DNA from: Corynebacterium sp. P3-F1 | GTDB lineage: Bacteria > Actinomycetota > Actinomycetes > Mycobacteriales > Mycobacteriaceae | Assembly: GCF_030503635.1 (NCBI RefSeq) | Contig: NZ_CP129965.1 | Location: 744,001-808,000 of the forward strand | Direction: 5' to 3' | Length of the DNA stretch: 64,000 nucleotides | Shown: positions 10,278-18,824 of the stretch, piece by piece | Numbering within the stretch: position 1 is the first letter of the stretch | Layout: each line of letters opens with the position of its first letter | Notes under the pieces: generated by a model | What the model saw: the letters and a program-made list of their open reading frames with translations, nothing else | What the model was told of the DNA's origin: nothing | Database searches by the model: none | Translations under genes and position numbers: made by a program

Positions 10278-10330
10278 GCCTTGACCTGCTTAACTCTTAT
10301 GTGAGAGTAACAGCGTCAACGAGGAGAACC

Positions 10331-12181
10331 ATGGCGGCCAAACGCGACCCGCAGTATCCAGACGGCATGCACCCCGGTCTAGTCAGGGGCATTAGTGTCG
10401 AGGAACAACGGTACGAATTCGGGGTAGACAAGGTCGTCTTCGGTGTCGCCGCGGCACTCATTCTGGCCTTCATCGGGTGGGGTGTCTACAGCCCGGACTC
10501 GGTATCCACGACAGCGAATGCCGCCTTTTCGTGGGGCATGGAGCACGCTGGGTGGCTGTTCAACATCGTGATGTTCGTGTGCCTCGTGCTGGTGGTGGTG
10601 ATTGCATTCACCCGCATGGGCGAGATTCGCCTGGGCAAAGACGACGAAGAACCGGAATTCAGCCGCTTTTCCTGGATCGCGATGATGTTCGCCGCGGGCA
10701 TCGGCGTGGGTATCTTCTTCTTCGGGCCGTCGGAGCCGCTGGAGTTCTTCCTCAACCCTCCCCCGCTGACGAACCATGCCGGCACCGAGGAGGCGATGCA
10801 CGGAGCGATCGCGCAGTCGAATTTCCACTGGGGTTTCAACCCGTGGGCGATTTACTCCCTGGTCGGCGCCGCGATCGCCTATTCGACGTACCGCCGCGGG
10901 CGCCCACTGCTCATGTCGTCCCTGTTCGCTTCCATTCACGGGGAGAATAAGAACAGCAGCGCGCTCTCGCGGGTAATCGACATCATGGCGGTCGCCGCGA
11001 CACTGTTCGGCACCGCAGCGTCGCTCGGTATCGCGGCGCTGCAGATCGGTGAAGGCTTGGGGATCGTCACCGACTGGGAGATCGGCACCACGATCCTTTT
11101 GGTCATCATCGCCGTGCTCACCGCCGGATTCGTCGTTTCCGCTGTCACGGGAGTGTCTAAAGGCATCCGGATCCTGTCCAATATCAACATTTCTCTGACG
11201 GGCCTCGCGATGGTCTTCATCTTCTTCACCGGCCCAACACTGCTGCTGATCAACCTGATCCCGTCGGGGACGCTCTACTACTTCGACCAGTTCTTCAACA
11301 TGGCGTCGCGCTCCTTATCGTGGGGCAAAGAGACCCTGGAATTCCAGTCGGACTGGACCGCGTTCTACTGGGCGTGGTGGATCTCGTGGGCACCGTTCGT
11401 GGGCACCTTCCTGGCCAAGATTTCCCGCGGCCGCACCCTGCGCGAATTCATCGTGATGACGGTCGTTGTCCCCACTACGATCCTCATTCTCGCCTTCAGC
11501 ATCTTCGGGGGCACCGCCATCTCGTTCTCGCGCGACGGAGTCCCGGGCTTCGACGGCACGGCGACTCCAGAGCAAGTACTTTTCTCGCTTTTCGACGCCC
11601 TCCCCCTAAGCTCCATCACCCCCTACATCCTCGTGGGCATTCTGGCTGTCTTCTTTATCACCACCGCTGACTCAGCATCGGTGGTGATGGGCACGATGTC
11701 ATCCAAGGGCGACCCGGACTCCAATAAGAAAGTGTCGGTGTTCTGGGGTCTGTGCATGATGGGCGTTGCGGTGGTCATGCTGCTCGCCGGCGGCGAGGAC
11801 GCGCTGTCAGGGCTGCAGTCTCTGACCGTGCTGATCGCGCTGCCATTCTCCATCGTGATGCTGGCTCTGCTCTTCGCCTTTGTCCAAGATTTACGCACGG
11901 ACCCGCACTCCATCCGCGACCGGTACGCTGATACCGCCCTGCAGTACGCCGTTTGGCACGGCCTTGAGGAATACGGCGACAATTTCGAGCTCGTCATCCA
12001 AGAAGCTCGCGCAGGCGACGGCGCCGGCGAAGGATTCGACTCCACCGACGACAAGTACACCCGCTGGTACGAACGCTCCGACGAGGAGGGCAACCGCGTC
12101 GGCTACAACTACGCCGACGACACGTGGGAGGACGGCTACAGACGCGAAGAAGTCGACGACTGCGTCGACGACGATTCCTAG
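10331..12181 (+). CDS. BCCT-family compatible-solute transporter (betaine/ectoine/carnitine type)
   Basis: A 616-residue BCCT carrier with 12 predicted membrane helices, importing glycine betaine or related osmolytes with Na+. The glycine-rich helix AAGIGVGIFFFGPSEP (about residues 121-136) corresponds to the substrate/sodium region, and WAWWISWAPFVGTFLAK is the BCCT signature. The C-terminal tail of about 60 residues is strongly acidic (ending DDCVDDDS), unlike the basic osmosensing tail of C. glutamicum BetP. The length fits EctP (about 615) or LcoP better. The start is ATG 10331 with GAGGAG at 10321-10326. Its stop abuts the lepA stop with no gap. Confidence 0.9.
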   Translation: MAAKRDPQYPDGMHPGLVRGISVEEQRYEFGVDKVVFGVAAALILAFIGWGVYSPDSVSTTANAAFSWGMEHAGWLFNIVMFVCLVLVVVIAFTRMGEIRLGKDDEEPEFSRFSWIAMMFAAGIGVGIFFFGPSEPLEFFLNPPPLTNHAGTEEAMHGAIAQSNFHWGFNPWAIYSLVGAAIAYSTYRRGRPLLMSSLFASIHGENKNSSALSRVIDIMAVAATLFGTAASLGIAALQIGEGLGIVTDWEIGTTILLVIIAVLTAGFVVSAVTGVSKGIRILSNINISLTGLAMVFIFFTGPTLLLINLIPSGTLYYFDQFFNMASRSLSWGKETLEFQSDWTAFYWAWWISWAPFVGTFLAKISRGRTLREFIVMTVVVPTTILILAFSIFGGTAISFSRDGVPGFDGTATPEQVLFSLFDALPLSSITPYILVGILAVFFITTADSASVVMGTMSSKGDPDSNKKVSVFWGLCMMGVAVVMLLAGGEDALSGLQSLTVLIALPFSIVMLALLFAFVQDLRTDPHSIRDRYADTALQYAVWHGLEEYGDNFELVIQEARAGDGAGEGFDSTDDKYTRWYERSDEEGNRVGYNYADDTWEDGYRREEVDDCVDDDS

Positions 12182-14032
12182 CTATTCCTCGTCCGTGGAC
12201 AGGGCCGCGACGAACGCCTCCTGCGGCACCGTGACGGAACCGATGGACTTCATGCGCTTCTTACCGGCCTTCTGCTTCTCCAGGAGTTTGCGCTTACGGG
12301 AGATGTCGCCGCCGTAGCACTTCGACAAGACATCTTTGCGCAGAGCGCGGATATTCTCGCGGGCGATGATCTTGGAGCCGATGGCGGCCTGGACGGGCAC
12401 CTCGAACTGCTGACGCGGGATGAGCTCCTTGAGCTTCTTCGTCATCTTGTTGCCGTACCACTGGGCGGAATCGCGGTGGACGATGGCGGAGAACGCATCG
12501 ACTGGCTCACCCTGCAGCAGAATGTCCACCTTGACCAGGTCGGCTTCCTGCTCGCCCGCCTCCTCGTAGTTGAGGGAGGCATAACCCTTAGTGCGGGACT
12601 TGAGCATGTCGAAAAAGTCGAAGATGATCTCGCCGAGCGGCATAATGTAGCGCAGTTCCACGCGCTCTTCAGAGAGATACTCCATATTCTTCATCTGGCC
12701 GCGCTTGGACTGGCACAGTTCCATCGTGGTGCCCACAAATTCCTGGGGCACGATGAGCGTCATGTTCACCACCGGCTCGTAGATTTCCTGGAGCTTTCCG
12801 CCCGGCCAGTCGGAAGGGTTGTGCACCAGCGACTCCGAGCCGTCCTCGGCGACGACGCGGTAGGTCACGCTTGGCGCGGTGGAAATCAAGTCGAGGTCGA
12901 ATTCGCGCTCCAGACGGTCACGGGTGATCTCCATGTGGAGCAGGCCCAGGAATCCGCAGCGGAAACCGAAGCCGAGGGCGACGGAGGTCTCGGGTTCCCA
13001 GGTCAAAGAGGCGTCGTTAAGCTGAAGCTTTTCCAAGCTCTCACGCAAGGCCGGGAAGTCCTCCTGCGAGACGGGGAACAGGCCCGAATAGACCATCGGC
13101 TTGACGTCCTCGAAGCCTGCGAGCGGCTCGGTCGCCCCCTTGTTCGCCCAGGTAACCGTATCGCCGACACGCGTTTCACGAACATCCTTCACACCTGTGA
13201 TCAGGTAGCCGACCTCGCCCGGGCCGAGGCCCTTCGCCTTCTGCATCGTCGGGGAGACAATGCCGATCTCGAGAATGTCATGGGTGACACCGGTGTTCAT
13301 CATCGTGACCTTCTGGCCCGATTCGAGCTTGCCGTCGATCATGCGGATGTAGGTGACCACGCCGCGGAACGTGTCGTACACGGAGTCGAAGACGAGCGCG
13401 CGGGCGGGAGCATCGGCTCCCTCAGCTGCCAAAGCCACTGGCGGCGGGACCAGCTCGACGACCTTGTCCAAAAGCTCCGGCACACCCTCTCCGGTCTTGC
13501 CGGACACGCGCAGCACATCCTCCGGCTCGCAACCGATGATGTGTGCGATCTCCCCGGCGTACTTCTCCGGATCCGCCGCGGGCAGGTCGATCTTGTTCAG
13601 CACCGGAATGATCTCGAGATCATTCTCCATCGCCATGTACAGGTTCGCGAGGGTCTGGGCTTCGATGCCCTGGGCTGCGTCGACAAGCAGGATTGCTCCC
13701 TCGCACGCGTCGAGCGAACGCGATACCTCGTACGAGAAATCCACGTGGCCGGGGGTATCGATCATCTGCAGAATCGTCTGCTGCCCGTCCGCAGTCGTCC
13801 ACGGCAGGCGCACGTTCTGCGCCTTGATCGTGATGCCGCGCTCGCGCTCGATGTCCATATTGTCCAGGTACTGGTCGCGCATGTCGCGCGCCTCGACCAC
13901 GTTGGACAACTGGAGGATGCGGTCCGCGAGGGTCGACTTGCCGTGGTCGATGTGCGCGATGATGCAGAAATTACGAATCCGGGCCGGATCCGTAAACGTC
14001 GTCAACGCGAAATTGGTGCTCGTCTTCGCCAT
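12182..14032 (-). CDS. lepA: Elongation factor 4 (LepA), ribosome back-translocase GTPase
   Basis: A 616-residue LepA/EF4. It has the G1 motif AHIDHGKST near the N-terminus, the G3 segment DTPGHVDF, G4 NKID, EF-G-like domains II, III and V, and the LepA-specific C-terminal domain with the basic end [16 protein letters not shown]. Two ATGs lie 6 bp apart (14038 and 14032). AGGAGG abuts the first and is 7 nt from the second, so 14032 is chosen; the resulting length equals corynebacterial LepA. It is transcribed towards the BCCT gene. Confidence 0.96.
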   Translation of the reverse strand: MAKTSTNFALTTFTDPARIRNFCIIAHIDHGKSTLADRILQLSNVVEARDMRDQYLDNMDIERERGITIKAQNVRLPWTTADGQQTILQMIDTPGHVDFSYEVSRSLDACEGAILLVDAAQGIEAQTLANLYMAMENDLEIIPVLNKIDLPAADPEKYAGEIAHIIGCEPEDVLRVSGKTGEGVPELLDKVVELVPPPVALAAEGADAPARALVFDSVYDTFRGVVTYIRMIDGKLESGQKVTMMNTGVTHDILEIGIVSPTMQKAKGLGPGEVGYLITGVKDVRETRVGDTVTWANKGATEPLAGFEDVKPMVYSGLFPVSQEDFPALRESLEKLQLNDASLTWEPETSVALGFGFRCGFLGLLHMEITRDRLEREFDLDLISTAPSVTYRVVAEDGSESLVHNPSDWPGGKLQEIYEPVVNMTLIVPQEFVGTTMELCQSKRGQMKNMEYLSEERVELRYIMPLGEIIFDFFDMLKSRTKGYASLNYEEAGEQEADLVKVDILLQGEPVDAFSAIVHRDSAQWYGNKMTKKLKELIPRQQFEVPVQAAIGSKIIARENIRALRKDVLSKCYGGDISRKRKLLEKQKAGKKRMKSIGSVTVPQEAFVAALSTDEE

Positions 14033-14134
14033 CGCCATCCCTCCTGAAAAACTAAGGTCACCATACCGTGAGCACAACATCAGGGAGCAATTGCCGCCGC
14101 GGGGTAAGGTGAGCGGCATAAAGGAGGCAAGGCG

Positions 14135-14833
14135 ATGACAGACCACCCCAACCCGTGGCTCGGTGCTCAACCGATGCGCCGCGAATGGAACGCGGCCACC
14201 CTGCTGTTCCCCAAAGACTTCGGCCGCTTCGTGCTTCCGCAAAACTTAGGCCAGCTCATGGAGGGCTCAAACGCGCACACATTCCGCACGTACGACGAAT
14301 TCGCGCACTTCCTCGAGCCGGTCACTGCTGGCCCGCCTGCCAAGAAAAAATCCGCGGCCGCACTGAATCGTGTCTGGTTTTCTGTCGCGCTCACCATCGT
14401 CGCGATCGCCCTCATCGTGATCGGCGTCGGATCGACGAACGAGGTCGCATTCGTATTTTCCGGCGTTTTTCTTGGCCTCGTCGCCTTCTGCTTCCGGTTC
14501 TTCTCCTTGGTGCAGTTCTTAGGTCACCGCTCATCGGAGGCGCGCCCTGTCACACCGCACCAGCGTCTCGTCGAAAGTTTCGGGGGCGAACCCGCGGCCG
14601 TGCTCCCCGTCTTCATCGTCGACCGCCTCACCCTCACAGCGGAAGAAAACGACGTCCTCGATCAGTGCATCGGCTTGTACAACTACTGCCAGGCCAACAA
14701 CCTGCCGCTCAGCTCCGAGCACTGGCGCGCGCTGACCCAGCAAGCACTCGCCCAAACACGCCTCGCTCGCGACACCGGCGAACCCAAAGCGCTCACCGAT
14801 CTTCGGTCCAGCATCGAGCGCATGGACCTCTAA
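14135..14833 (+). CDS. Conserved hypothetical two-helix membrane protein
   Basis: A 232-residue protein without a family I recognise. It has a hydrophilic N-terminus (about 78 residues), two adjacent transmembrane segments (about 79-99 and 103-122) and a cytoplasmic C-terminal half that looks helical. ATG 14135 has a strong AAGGAGG at 14121-14127, spacing 7. It is divergent from lepA and 45 bp ahead of the PemK-like gene. Function unknown. Confidence 0.75.
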   Translation: MTDHPNPWLGAQPMRREWNAATLLFPKDFGRFVLPQNLGQLMEGSNAHTFRTYDEFAHFLEPVTAGPPAKKKSAAALNRVWFSVALTIVAIALIVIGVGSTNEVAFVFSGVFLGLVAFCFRFFSLVQFLGHRSSEARPVTPHQRLVESFGGEPAAVLPVFIVDRLTLTAEENDVLDQCIGLYNYCQANNLPLSSEHWRALTQQALAQTRLARDTGEPKALTDLRSSIERMDL

Positions 14834-14863
14834 ATTCGCTTGTCGACGCCCCCTTTCACCCAC

Positions 14864-14869
14864 TACCCT
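14864..14869 (+). promoter_or_regulatory. Candidate -10 box of the PemK/MazF-like gene
   Basis: TACCCT (TANNNT) lies 9 nt before ATG 14879, where no Shine-Dalgarno exists. This is compatible with a leaderless start. Confidence 0.3.
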
Positions 14870-14878
14870 TTGACAACA

Positions 14879-15385
14879 ATGAAGTTTTCGCGCAGATTTT
14901 CGCGGCGCTTGACCGATAAGCCGACAGCGCTCGACCAAGGACTGCAGATCCTCAACGGACGCATGGGCAATTCCCCCACCCGAGAGCGTCGCCAGGCAGC
15001 CCGCACCCGAGTCGTCCCCACAGGTGACATCTCGCGCAGCATCTTCTACGCCCCCGACATGGACGGGCAGGCAGAACCCGGCGAAGTGGTCTGGTTCAAC
15101 GTTCCCACCACCCCGCTGAAGGAACGCGCGATGCTCGTCGTCGGCAGGGACAGGCACGATGTCCTCGGCCTGCTCATCTCTGCTAACGACGACCACGCCA
15201 ACGATTCCGACTGGCTGGCCATCGGCAGCGGCGAATGGAAACCAACCGGAGAACCTTGCTGGGTCCGGCTCGACAAGACACTGTTCATCCCCGAGACAGA
15301 CCTGCGCCGCCGCGGTGCCCTCTTCCCCGCCCGCCGTTTCGAGCACATCGCCGATCACTTGCGCAGGCACTTCAAGTGGAGCTAA
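14879..15385 (+). CDS. PemK/MazF-like protein
   Basis: A 168-residue protein whose central part (about residues 50-160) resembles PemK/MazF-type proteins: a beta-strand entry PGEVVWFNVP, a KERAMLVVGRD segment and a late basic helix. MazF toxins are mRNA-cutting endoribonucleases, but no small antitoxin gene lies next to it, and the lepA-rpsT location suggests a stable housekeeping gene. The N-terminus is basic (KFSRRFSRRL). ATG 14879 is preferred over TTG 14840. Whether it has nuclease activity is unknown. Confidence 0.6.
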   Translation: MKFSRRFSRRLTDKPTALDQGLQILNGRMGNSPTRERRQAARTRVVPTGDISRSIFYAPDMDGQAEPGEVVWFNVPTTPLKERAMLVVGRDRHDVLGLLISANDDHANDSDWLAIGSGEWKPTGEPCWVRLDKTLFIPETDLRRRGALFPARRFEHIADHLRRHFKWS

Positions 15386-15464
15386 CGCGATTTTTAGGTT
15401 GAATCCGCCAGCTGTTAAGGTGTGAACGTTATTCGCACCAGCTGAATGCTCGGGTGCGCCGTAC

Positions 15465-15492
15465 ACCGCGGGCAGGACCTTGGGTCCGCGGT
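15465..15492 (+). promoter_or_regulatory. Hairpin in the rpsT leader
   Basis: ACCGCGG (15465-15471) and CCGCGGT (15486-15492) form a 7-bp stem in the 195-bp space before rpsT. It could be a leader structure for S20 regulation or a weak terminator of the gene upstream. No function is shown. Confidence 0.35.
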
Positions 15493-15580
15493 CGCACAAG
15501 CTGCGGTGCTGCACTCCCACTTTCAGTCTGTGACGCCGAATGCATCGAGAATTTTCAACGAGAGTTTCAAGAGGTACCTC

Positions 15581-15844
15581 ATGGCTAACATCAAGCAGCA
15601 GCAGAAGCGCGTCCTGACCAACGAGAAGCGCCGTGTCCGCAACAAGGGCATCCGCTCCGCAGTCCGCACCGAGATCCGCAAGTTCAACGAGATCGTCGAG
15701 TCCGGCGACAAGACCGCGGCGGAAGCGCAGCTGCGCGTTGCTTCCCGCAAGCTGGACAAGGCAGTGACCAAGGGCGTCTTCCACCGCAACAGCGCGGCCA
15801 ACAAGAAGTCCAACATGGCCCGCGCCCTGAACAAGCTGAGCTAG
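15581..15844 (+). CDS. rpsT: 30S ribosomal protein S20
   Basis: An 87-residue S20, the exact usual length. It is a small, lysine/arginine-rich helical-bundle protein that binds 16S rRNA, with typical N-terminal MANIKQQQKR and C-terminal HRNSAANKKS. ATG 15581 follows GAGGT at 15571-15575. It is a monocistronic unit ending in a clear terminator. Confidence 0.97.
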   Translation: MANIKQQQKRVLTNEKRRVRNKGIRSAVRTEIRKFNEIVESGDKTAAEAQLRVASRKLDKAVTKGVFHRNSAANKKSNMARALNKLS

Positions 15845-15859
15845 TTTTCGCTGGCCAAG

Positions 15860-15896
15860 ATTCCCCGTTCACCATGATGGTGGCGGGGAATTTTTC
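15860..15896 (+). terminator. Intrinsic terminator of rpsT
   Basis: ATTCCCCG (15860-15867) pairs with CGGGGAAT (884-891 of the same hundred-block, 15884-15891), with an inner CACCA/TGGTG stem, followed by TTTTT. It is a classic rho-independent terminator just after the rpsT stop. Confidence 0.88.
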
Positions 15897-15931
15897 TTGC
15901 GCGCCAAAGTGACACAGACATTTGGCCACCG

Positions 15932-15937
15932 TATGAT
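15932..15937 (+). promoter_or_regulatory. -10 box (TATGAT) of the secreted esterase gene
   Basis: TATGAT ends 7 nt before ATG 15945, making a leaderless start probable. This decides between the ATGs at 15933 and 15945. Confidence 0.45.
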
Positions 15938-15944
15938 CTCCCTC

Positions 15945-16841
15945 ATGAGAAAACTCCGACGGGGTGTGCTCGCCGCACTCCTCGCCGCCACTGTCGCGGT
16001 CACCTCACTTCCCGCCGAAGCAACAGCACAACCTGACCTGCAGCAGCTCTCCTCCCAAGGGGCGAGCCAAGCCGAGGGCATCGCGAAATCGCTCAGCCAG
16101 TCCGGCCTAGGTTTCCGCGCCGTCAACGTGGACGGCATGATCCGCCCCTACACATTGGTTCTACCGCGCAACTACAACCCGATGCGCGCCTACCCCGTCA
16201 TCATCGGCTTTGGCGGCTGGAAACACGATGCCGGAGCCACCCGCTCCTACCAGCAACTCGAGCGCGCCGCCGGCGACCGCGCCATTGTCGTGTATCCGCA
16301 GGGCATGGGCGACGCGTGGGGCGGCTCCCCATACGCGCACACGTCGATGGGGTCTGACATCCGTTTTGTCCACGCTGTGGTGGACAACGTCGGATCCATG
16401 CACAAGATCGACAGGAAGCGCATCTACGCCGCCGGCCTGTCCAACGGCGGCGGCATGGCGGCTGCCTTGGCGTGCCACGCGCCCGACCTTGTCGCCGGTG
16501 TCGCCAGTGTGGCTGGCGCGTACTACAACCCCACCGTGACCAACTGTGCTCCGGGCACTGTGCCGACCCTGATCATGCACGCCGACAACGACGGCGTCGT
16601 CAGCTTCGACGGCGGTGTCCGCCACGGTGCACCGTACCGCTCCGTGCCGAGTGTGTTCGCTGATTTCGGCCGGCGAAACGGGTGCGACATGAAGAAAGTG
16701 GGCACCCACCAGTACGGTAACGTCACAGTGTCCGCACCGGCTGGGTGCGTGGCACGCACCGAAATGCGGAAAATCCGCGGCGGCGGGCACGCGTGGTTCC
16801 CCGGCGCGACTGACCAAGCAGTGAAGTTCTTCCTAGGCTAA
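15945..16841 (+). CDS. Secreted esterase, PHB depolymerase/LpqC-like alpha/beta hydrolase
   Basis: A 298-residue exported hydrolase. The basic N-terminus plus hydrophobic stretch (MRKLRRGVLAALLAATVAV) and an AEATAQ cleavage region form a Sec signal peptide. The fold is that of the poly(3-hydroxybutyrate) depolymerase / feruloyl esterase family: a PYTLVLPRNY strand, the nucleophile elbow GLSNGGG, an Asp after HADNDG, and the catalytic His in GGGHAW near the C-terminus. The natural ester substrate is unknown. The 3' end overlaps the convergent LysE-type gene by 4 bp. Confidence 0.85.
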   Translation: MRKLRRGVLAALLAATVAVTSLPAEATAQPDLQQLSSQGASQAEGIAKSLSQSGLGFRAVNVDGMIRPYTLVLPRNYNPMRAYPVIIGFGGWKHDAGATRSYQQLERAAGDRAIVVYPQGMGDAWGGSPYAHTSMGSDIRFVHAVVDNVGSMHKIDRKRIYAAGLSNGGGMAAALACHAPDLVAGVASVAGAYYNPTVTNCAPGTVPTLIMHADNDGVVSFDGGVRHGAPYRSVPSVFADFGRRNGCDMKKVGTHQYGNVTVSAPAGCVARTEMRKIRGGGHAWFPGATDQAVKFFLG

Positions 16842-17485
16842 GACCCCAGTCCAACGATGCCGCGGACGATCAAGAACGTTCCGGCAACAATGAAGAACCC
16901 CCCGGCCGCAAGATCGATGTAGGGCCCAGCGCTGAAGAGTGTGCGGCGCACACGCTCCGTGGACACCACCAGGCTGAACCCGATGAACATCAGGAACGCG
17001 GTGAACCAGAGTGCGAAGATCACGATTGCCGCGGTGCCGATGCTTGGGCTCGGCGGCAGCAGCGGAGCGACGAGAGCGGCAAGGAACAGCACGATCTTCG
17101 GGTTGGACAGATTCGTGGTCAGGCCCTTGAAGAAGCTGTCCCGCGTCGTGCCCAGACGCTCTTCCGCCTCGTCCATGTCCACCGGAGGGTTCTCCCGGTC
17201 CCTCCATCCCTGGCGGGCGGTGGTGAACCCCATGAACATGATCCAGGCGCCGCCCGCGACCTGGATGAGCTCCAACAGCCACGGAAACGCATTGAGCAGT
17301 GCAGCGGCACCCAACACCGTCAGGGTGATCCAGAAGAACGCCCCGACGTAAATCCCCAGCGTCGCCGCAATAGCGTGCTTACGGGAACGGGTGGCCAGGC
17401 GCGTGAGCAGGACAATGTCGGGCCCCGGCGTGGCCGCACCTGCCAGATTCAGAAGAACGATTGCCGCGAGGTCCGCGGGATTCAC
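16838..17485 (-). CDS. LysE/RhtB-family amino acid exporter
   Basis: A 215-residue membrane protein with about six hydrophobic helices. It carries the family's N-terminal signature, with the GAATPGPDIVLL motif (about residues 16-27), and mid-protein NPKIVLF. Members export lysine, threonine, homoserine or other amino acids. The start is GTG 17485 in a GTGA overlap with the stop of the upstream ankyrin gene, so the two are coupled. The substrate cannot be told from sequence. Confidence 0.88.
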   Translation of the reverse strand: MNPADLAAIVLLNLAGAATPGPDIVLLTRLATRSRKHAIAATLGIYVGAFFWITLTVLGAAALLNAFPWLLELIQVAGGAWIMFMGFTTARQGWRDRENPPVDMDEAEERLGTTRDSFFKGLTTNLSNPKIVLFLAALVAPLLPPSPSIGTAAIVIFALWFTAFLMFIGFSLVVSTERVRRTLFSAGPYIDLAAGGFFIVAGTFLIVRGIVGLGS

Positions 17486-17865
17486 TTGCTCATCTTCTCC
17501 ACTAGGTCGCCGCGTTCAAACATCTTGGCCGTGGAGATGGCGTCGGGGGTTCCGGCGGTGGGGTCGGCACCGGAGTTCAAAAGGACGTCGATAAGCTCGT
17601 CTTCTTTCTTGAACACGACGCCTGCGAGCGGCGACTGCCCCCGGTCGTTGAGCTTATTCACGTCCGCTCCGCGCTCAATGAGCCCCTTGACCAGGTCGAC
17701 GTGCCCGGAGTACGCAGCGAGCATGAGAAACGTGTTGCCGTCCTGGTTGGTCAGGTCCACGGCCACACCCTGGTCCACGTAATCCAATAATGTCGCGTCG
17801 CCGCCTCGCGCCATGTCGAATAGACGGGTGGCGAACTCTTGCACGTCTGCGGGAATCTCAGTCAC
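17482..17865 (-). CDS. Small ankyrin-repeat protein
   Basis: A 127-residue soluble protein built of about three ankyrin repeats (GNTFLMLAAYSGHVDLVKGLI, then RGQSPLAGVV and LLNSGADPTAGTPDA). Such proteins act through protein contacts, and the partner is unknown. GTG 17865 was chosen because TAGTGT lies 8 nt upstream; an earlier GTG at 17883 would overlap the holA stop. It is coupled to the exporter gene. Confidence 0.82.
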   Translation of the reverse strand: MTEIPADVQEFATRLFDMARGGDATLLDYVDQGVAVDLTNQDGNTFLMLAAYSGHVDLVKGLIERGADVNKLNDRGQSPLAGVVFKKEDELIDVLLNSGADPTAGTPDAISTAKMFERGDLVEKMSK

Positions 17866-17873
17866 GGTGACGC

Positions 17874-17879
17874 ACACTA
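17874..17879 (-). promoter_or_regulatory. Candidate -10 box of the ankyrin/exporter unit
   Basis: TAGTGT on the minus strand, 8 nt before GTG 17865, without a Shine-Dalgarno. It lies just at the end of holA. Confidence 0.35.
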
Positions 17880-18824
17880 TCACGCAAGCTGCGCGATGCG
17901 CCGGACAGCGTCCTCCACCGCGAATTCCGGGTCGCCTCCTTGGCCTTTGACCGTGGCATCCAGCTCGGCGACGATGATCACCGCTTCGCTGACGGCGCTG
18001 CCCGACCAGTTGCGCGCGACCTGCATCGTCTTCTTGGCCACAAACGGGTGCATCCCCACCGTTCGCGCGATTTGTTCGGGGTTGCCGCTGGTCTGGTATA
18101 GCTTGGCGATGTCGCCGACCTTATTCGCCAACGCCGCCGCGATCGCGACCGGGCTGATGCCGAGCTGGAGCGCACGCCGCGTGCTAGCCAAAGCCCGGTC
18201 CGTTCGGCCGGCCACCGCCTGGTCGGCGATGTCGAAGCCGGATACTTCCGCCACACCGGTGTAATAGGCGCGCACCCCCGCGACGGTGATCTCGCCGTCG
18301 GTGTCGGCGACGAGCTGCTCGATCGCGGAGGCCAGCTCGCGCAGATCCGATCCCACCGACTCGAGCAACGCCCCGATCACGTCCGGTGTGGGGCGCACTC
18401 CGTGGCGGCGGAATTCCGCGGTGACCCAGCTCTGCCTCTCCCGCTGGTTGAGGGGGTTCGCTTCGTGCACCTCGGCAGCTTTCCGGAATTTCGGCACGTA
18501 CGACTTGTTGCGGCCTTTTCCGCTGTGGGTGATGACGAGGGTCATGCCCGGCGCGGGGTCGAGAGCCGCTCGCAGCAGAAGCTCGGTCGGTTCCTTGCCT
18601 GCGAGCTCCGTGTTGGCCACCACGACGACCCGCTCCTCAGCGAACAGCGACGGGCTGGTGGCTTGCGCGAGCTCGGACGCCGTGACGTCGCCGGCACGCA
18701 GCCTGGTCACCTCTGCGGCGGGGCCGGCTGCGCCGATGATGCTCTTCGTGGCGCGCTCGGCGAGGAATTCGTCCTCACCGACGACGAAGTGAACCGGCTG
18801 GATCGGGTTGACCATGCTGGTCAT
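17880..18824 (-). CDS. holA: DNA polymerase III delta subunit
   Basis: A 314-residue clamp-loader delta subunit (HolA), the wrench that opens the beta clamp. The N-terminal HFVVGEDEFLAERA, the middle segment with LRELASAIEQL, and the C-terminal collar domain match the family. The start is ATG 18824 or 18815, both inside the 3' end of comEC (overlap about 40-50 bp). It follows comEC as in other corynebacteria and many bacteria. Confidence 0.93.
   Translation of the reverse strand: MTSMVNPIQPVHFVVGEDEFLAERATKSIIGAAGPAAEVTRLRAGDVTASELAQATSPSLFAEERVVVVANTELAGKEPTELLLRAALDPAPGMTLVITHSGKGRNKSYVPKFRKAAEVHEANPLNQRERQSWVTAEFRRHGVRPTPDVIGALLESVGSDLRELASAIEQLVADTDGEITVAGVRAYYTGVAEVSGFDIADQAVAGRTDRALASTRRALQLGISPVAIAAALANKVGDIAKLYQTSGNPEQIARTVGMHPFVAKKTMQVARNWSGSAVSEAVIIVAELDATVKGQGGDPEFAVEDAVRRIAQLA

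Noticed and set aside
12476..14047. Plus-strand open frame of 523 codons
   Set aside because: Exactly opposite lepA; the translation is rich in His/Arg and has no domain, typical of an antisense shadow in G+C-rich DNA.
14881..14940. Extra copy of the recurrent word at CCGATAAGCC
   Set aside because: Lacks the GT at the start of GTCGATAAGC, so it was not counted.
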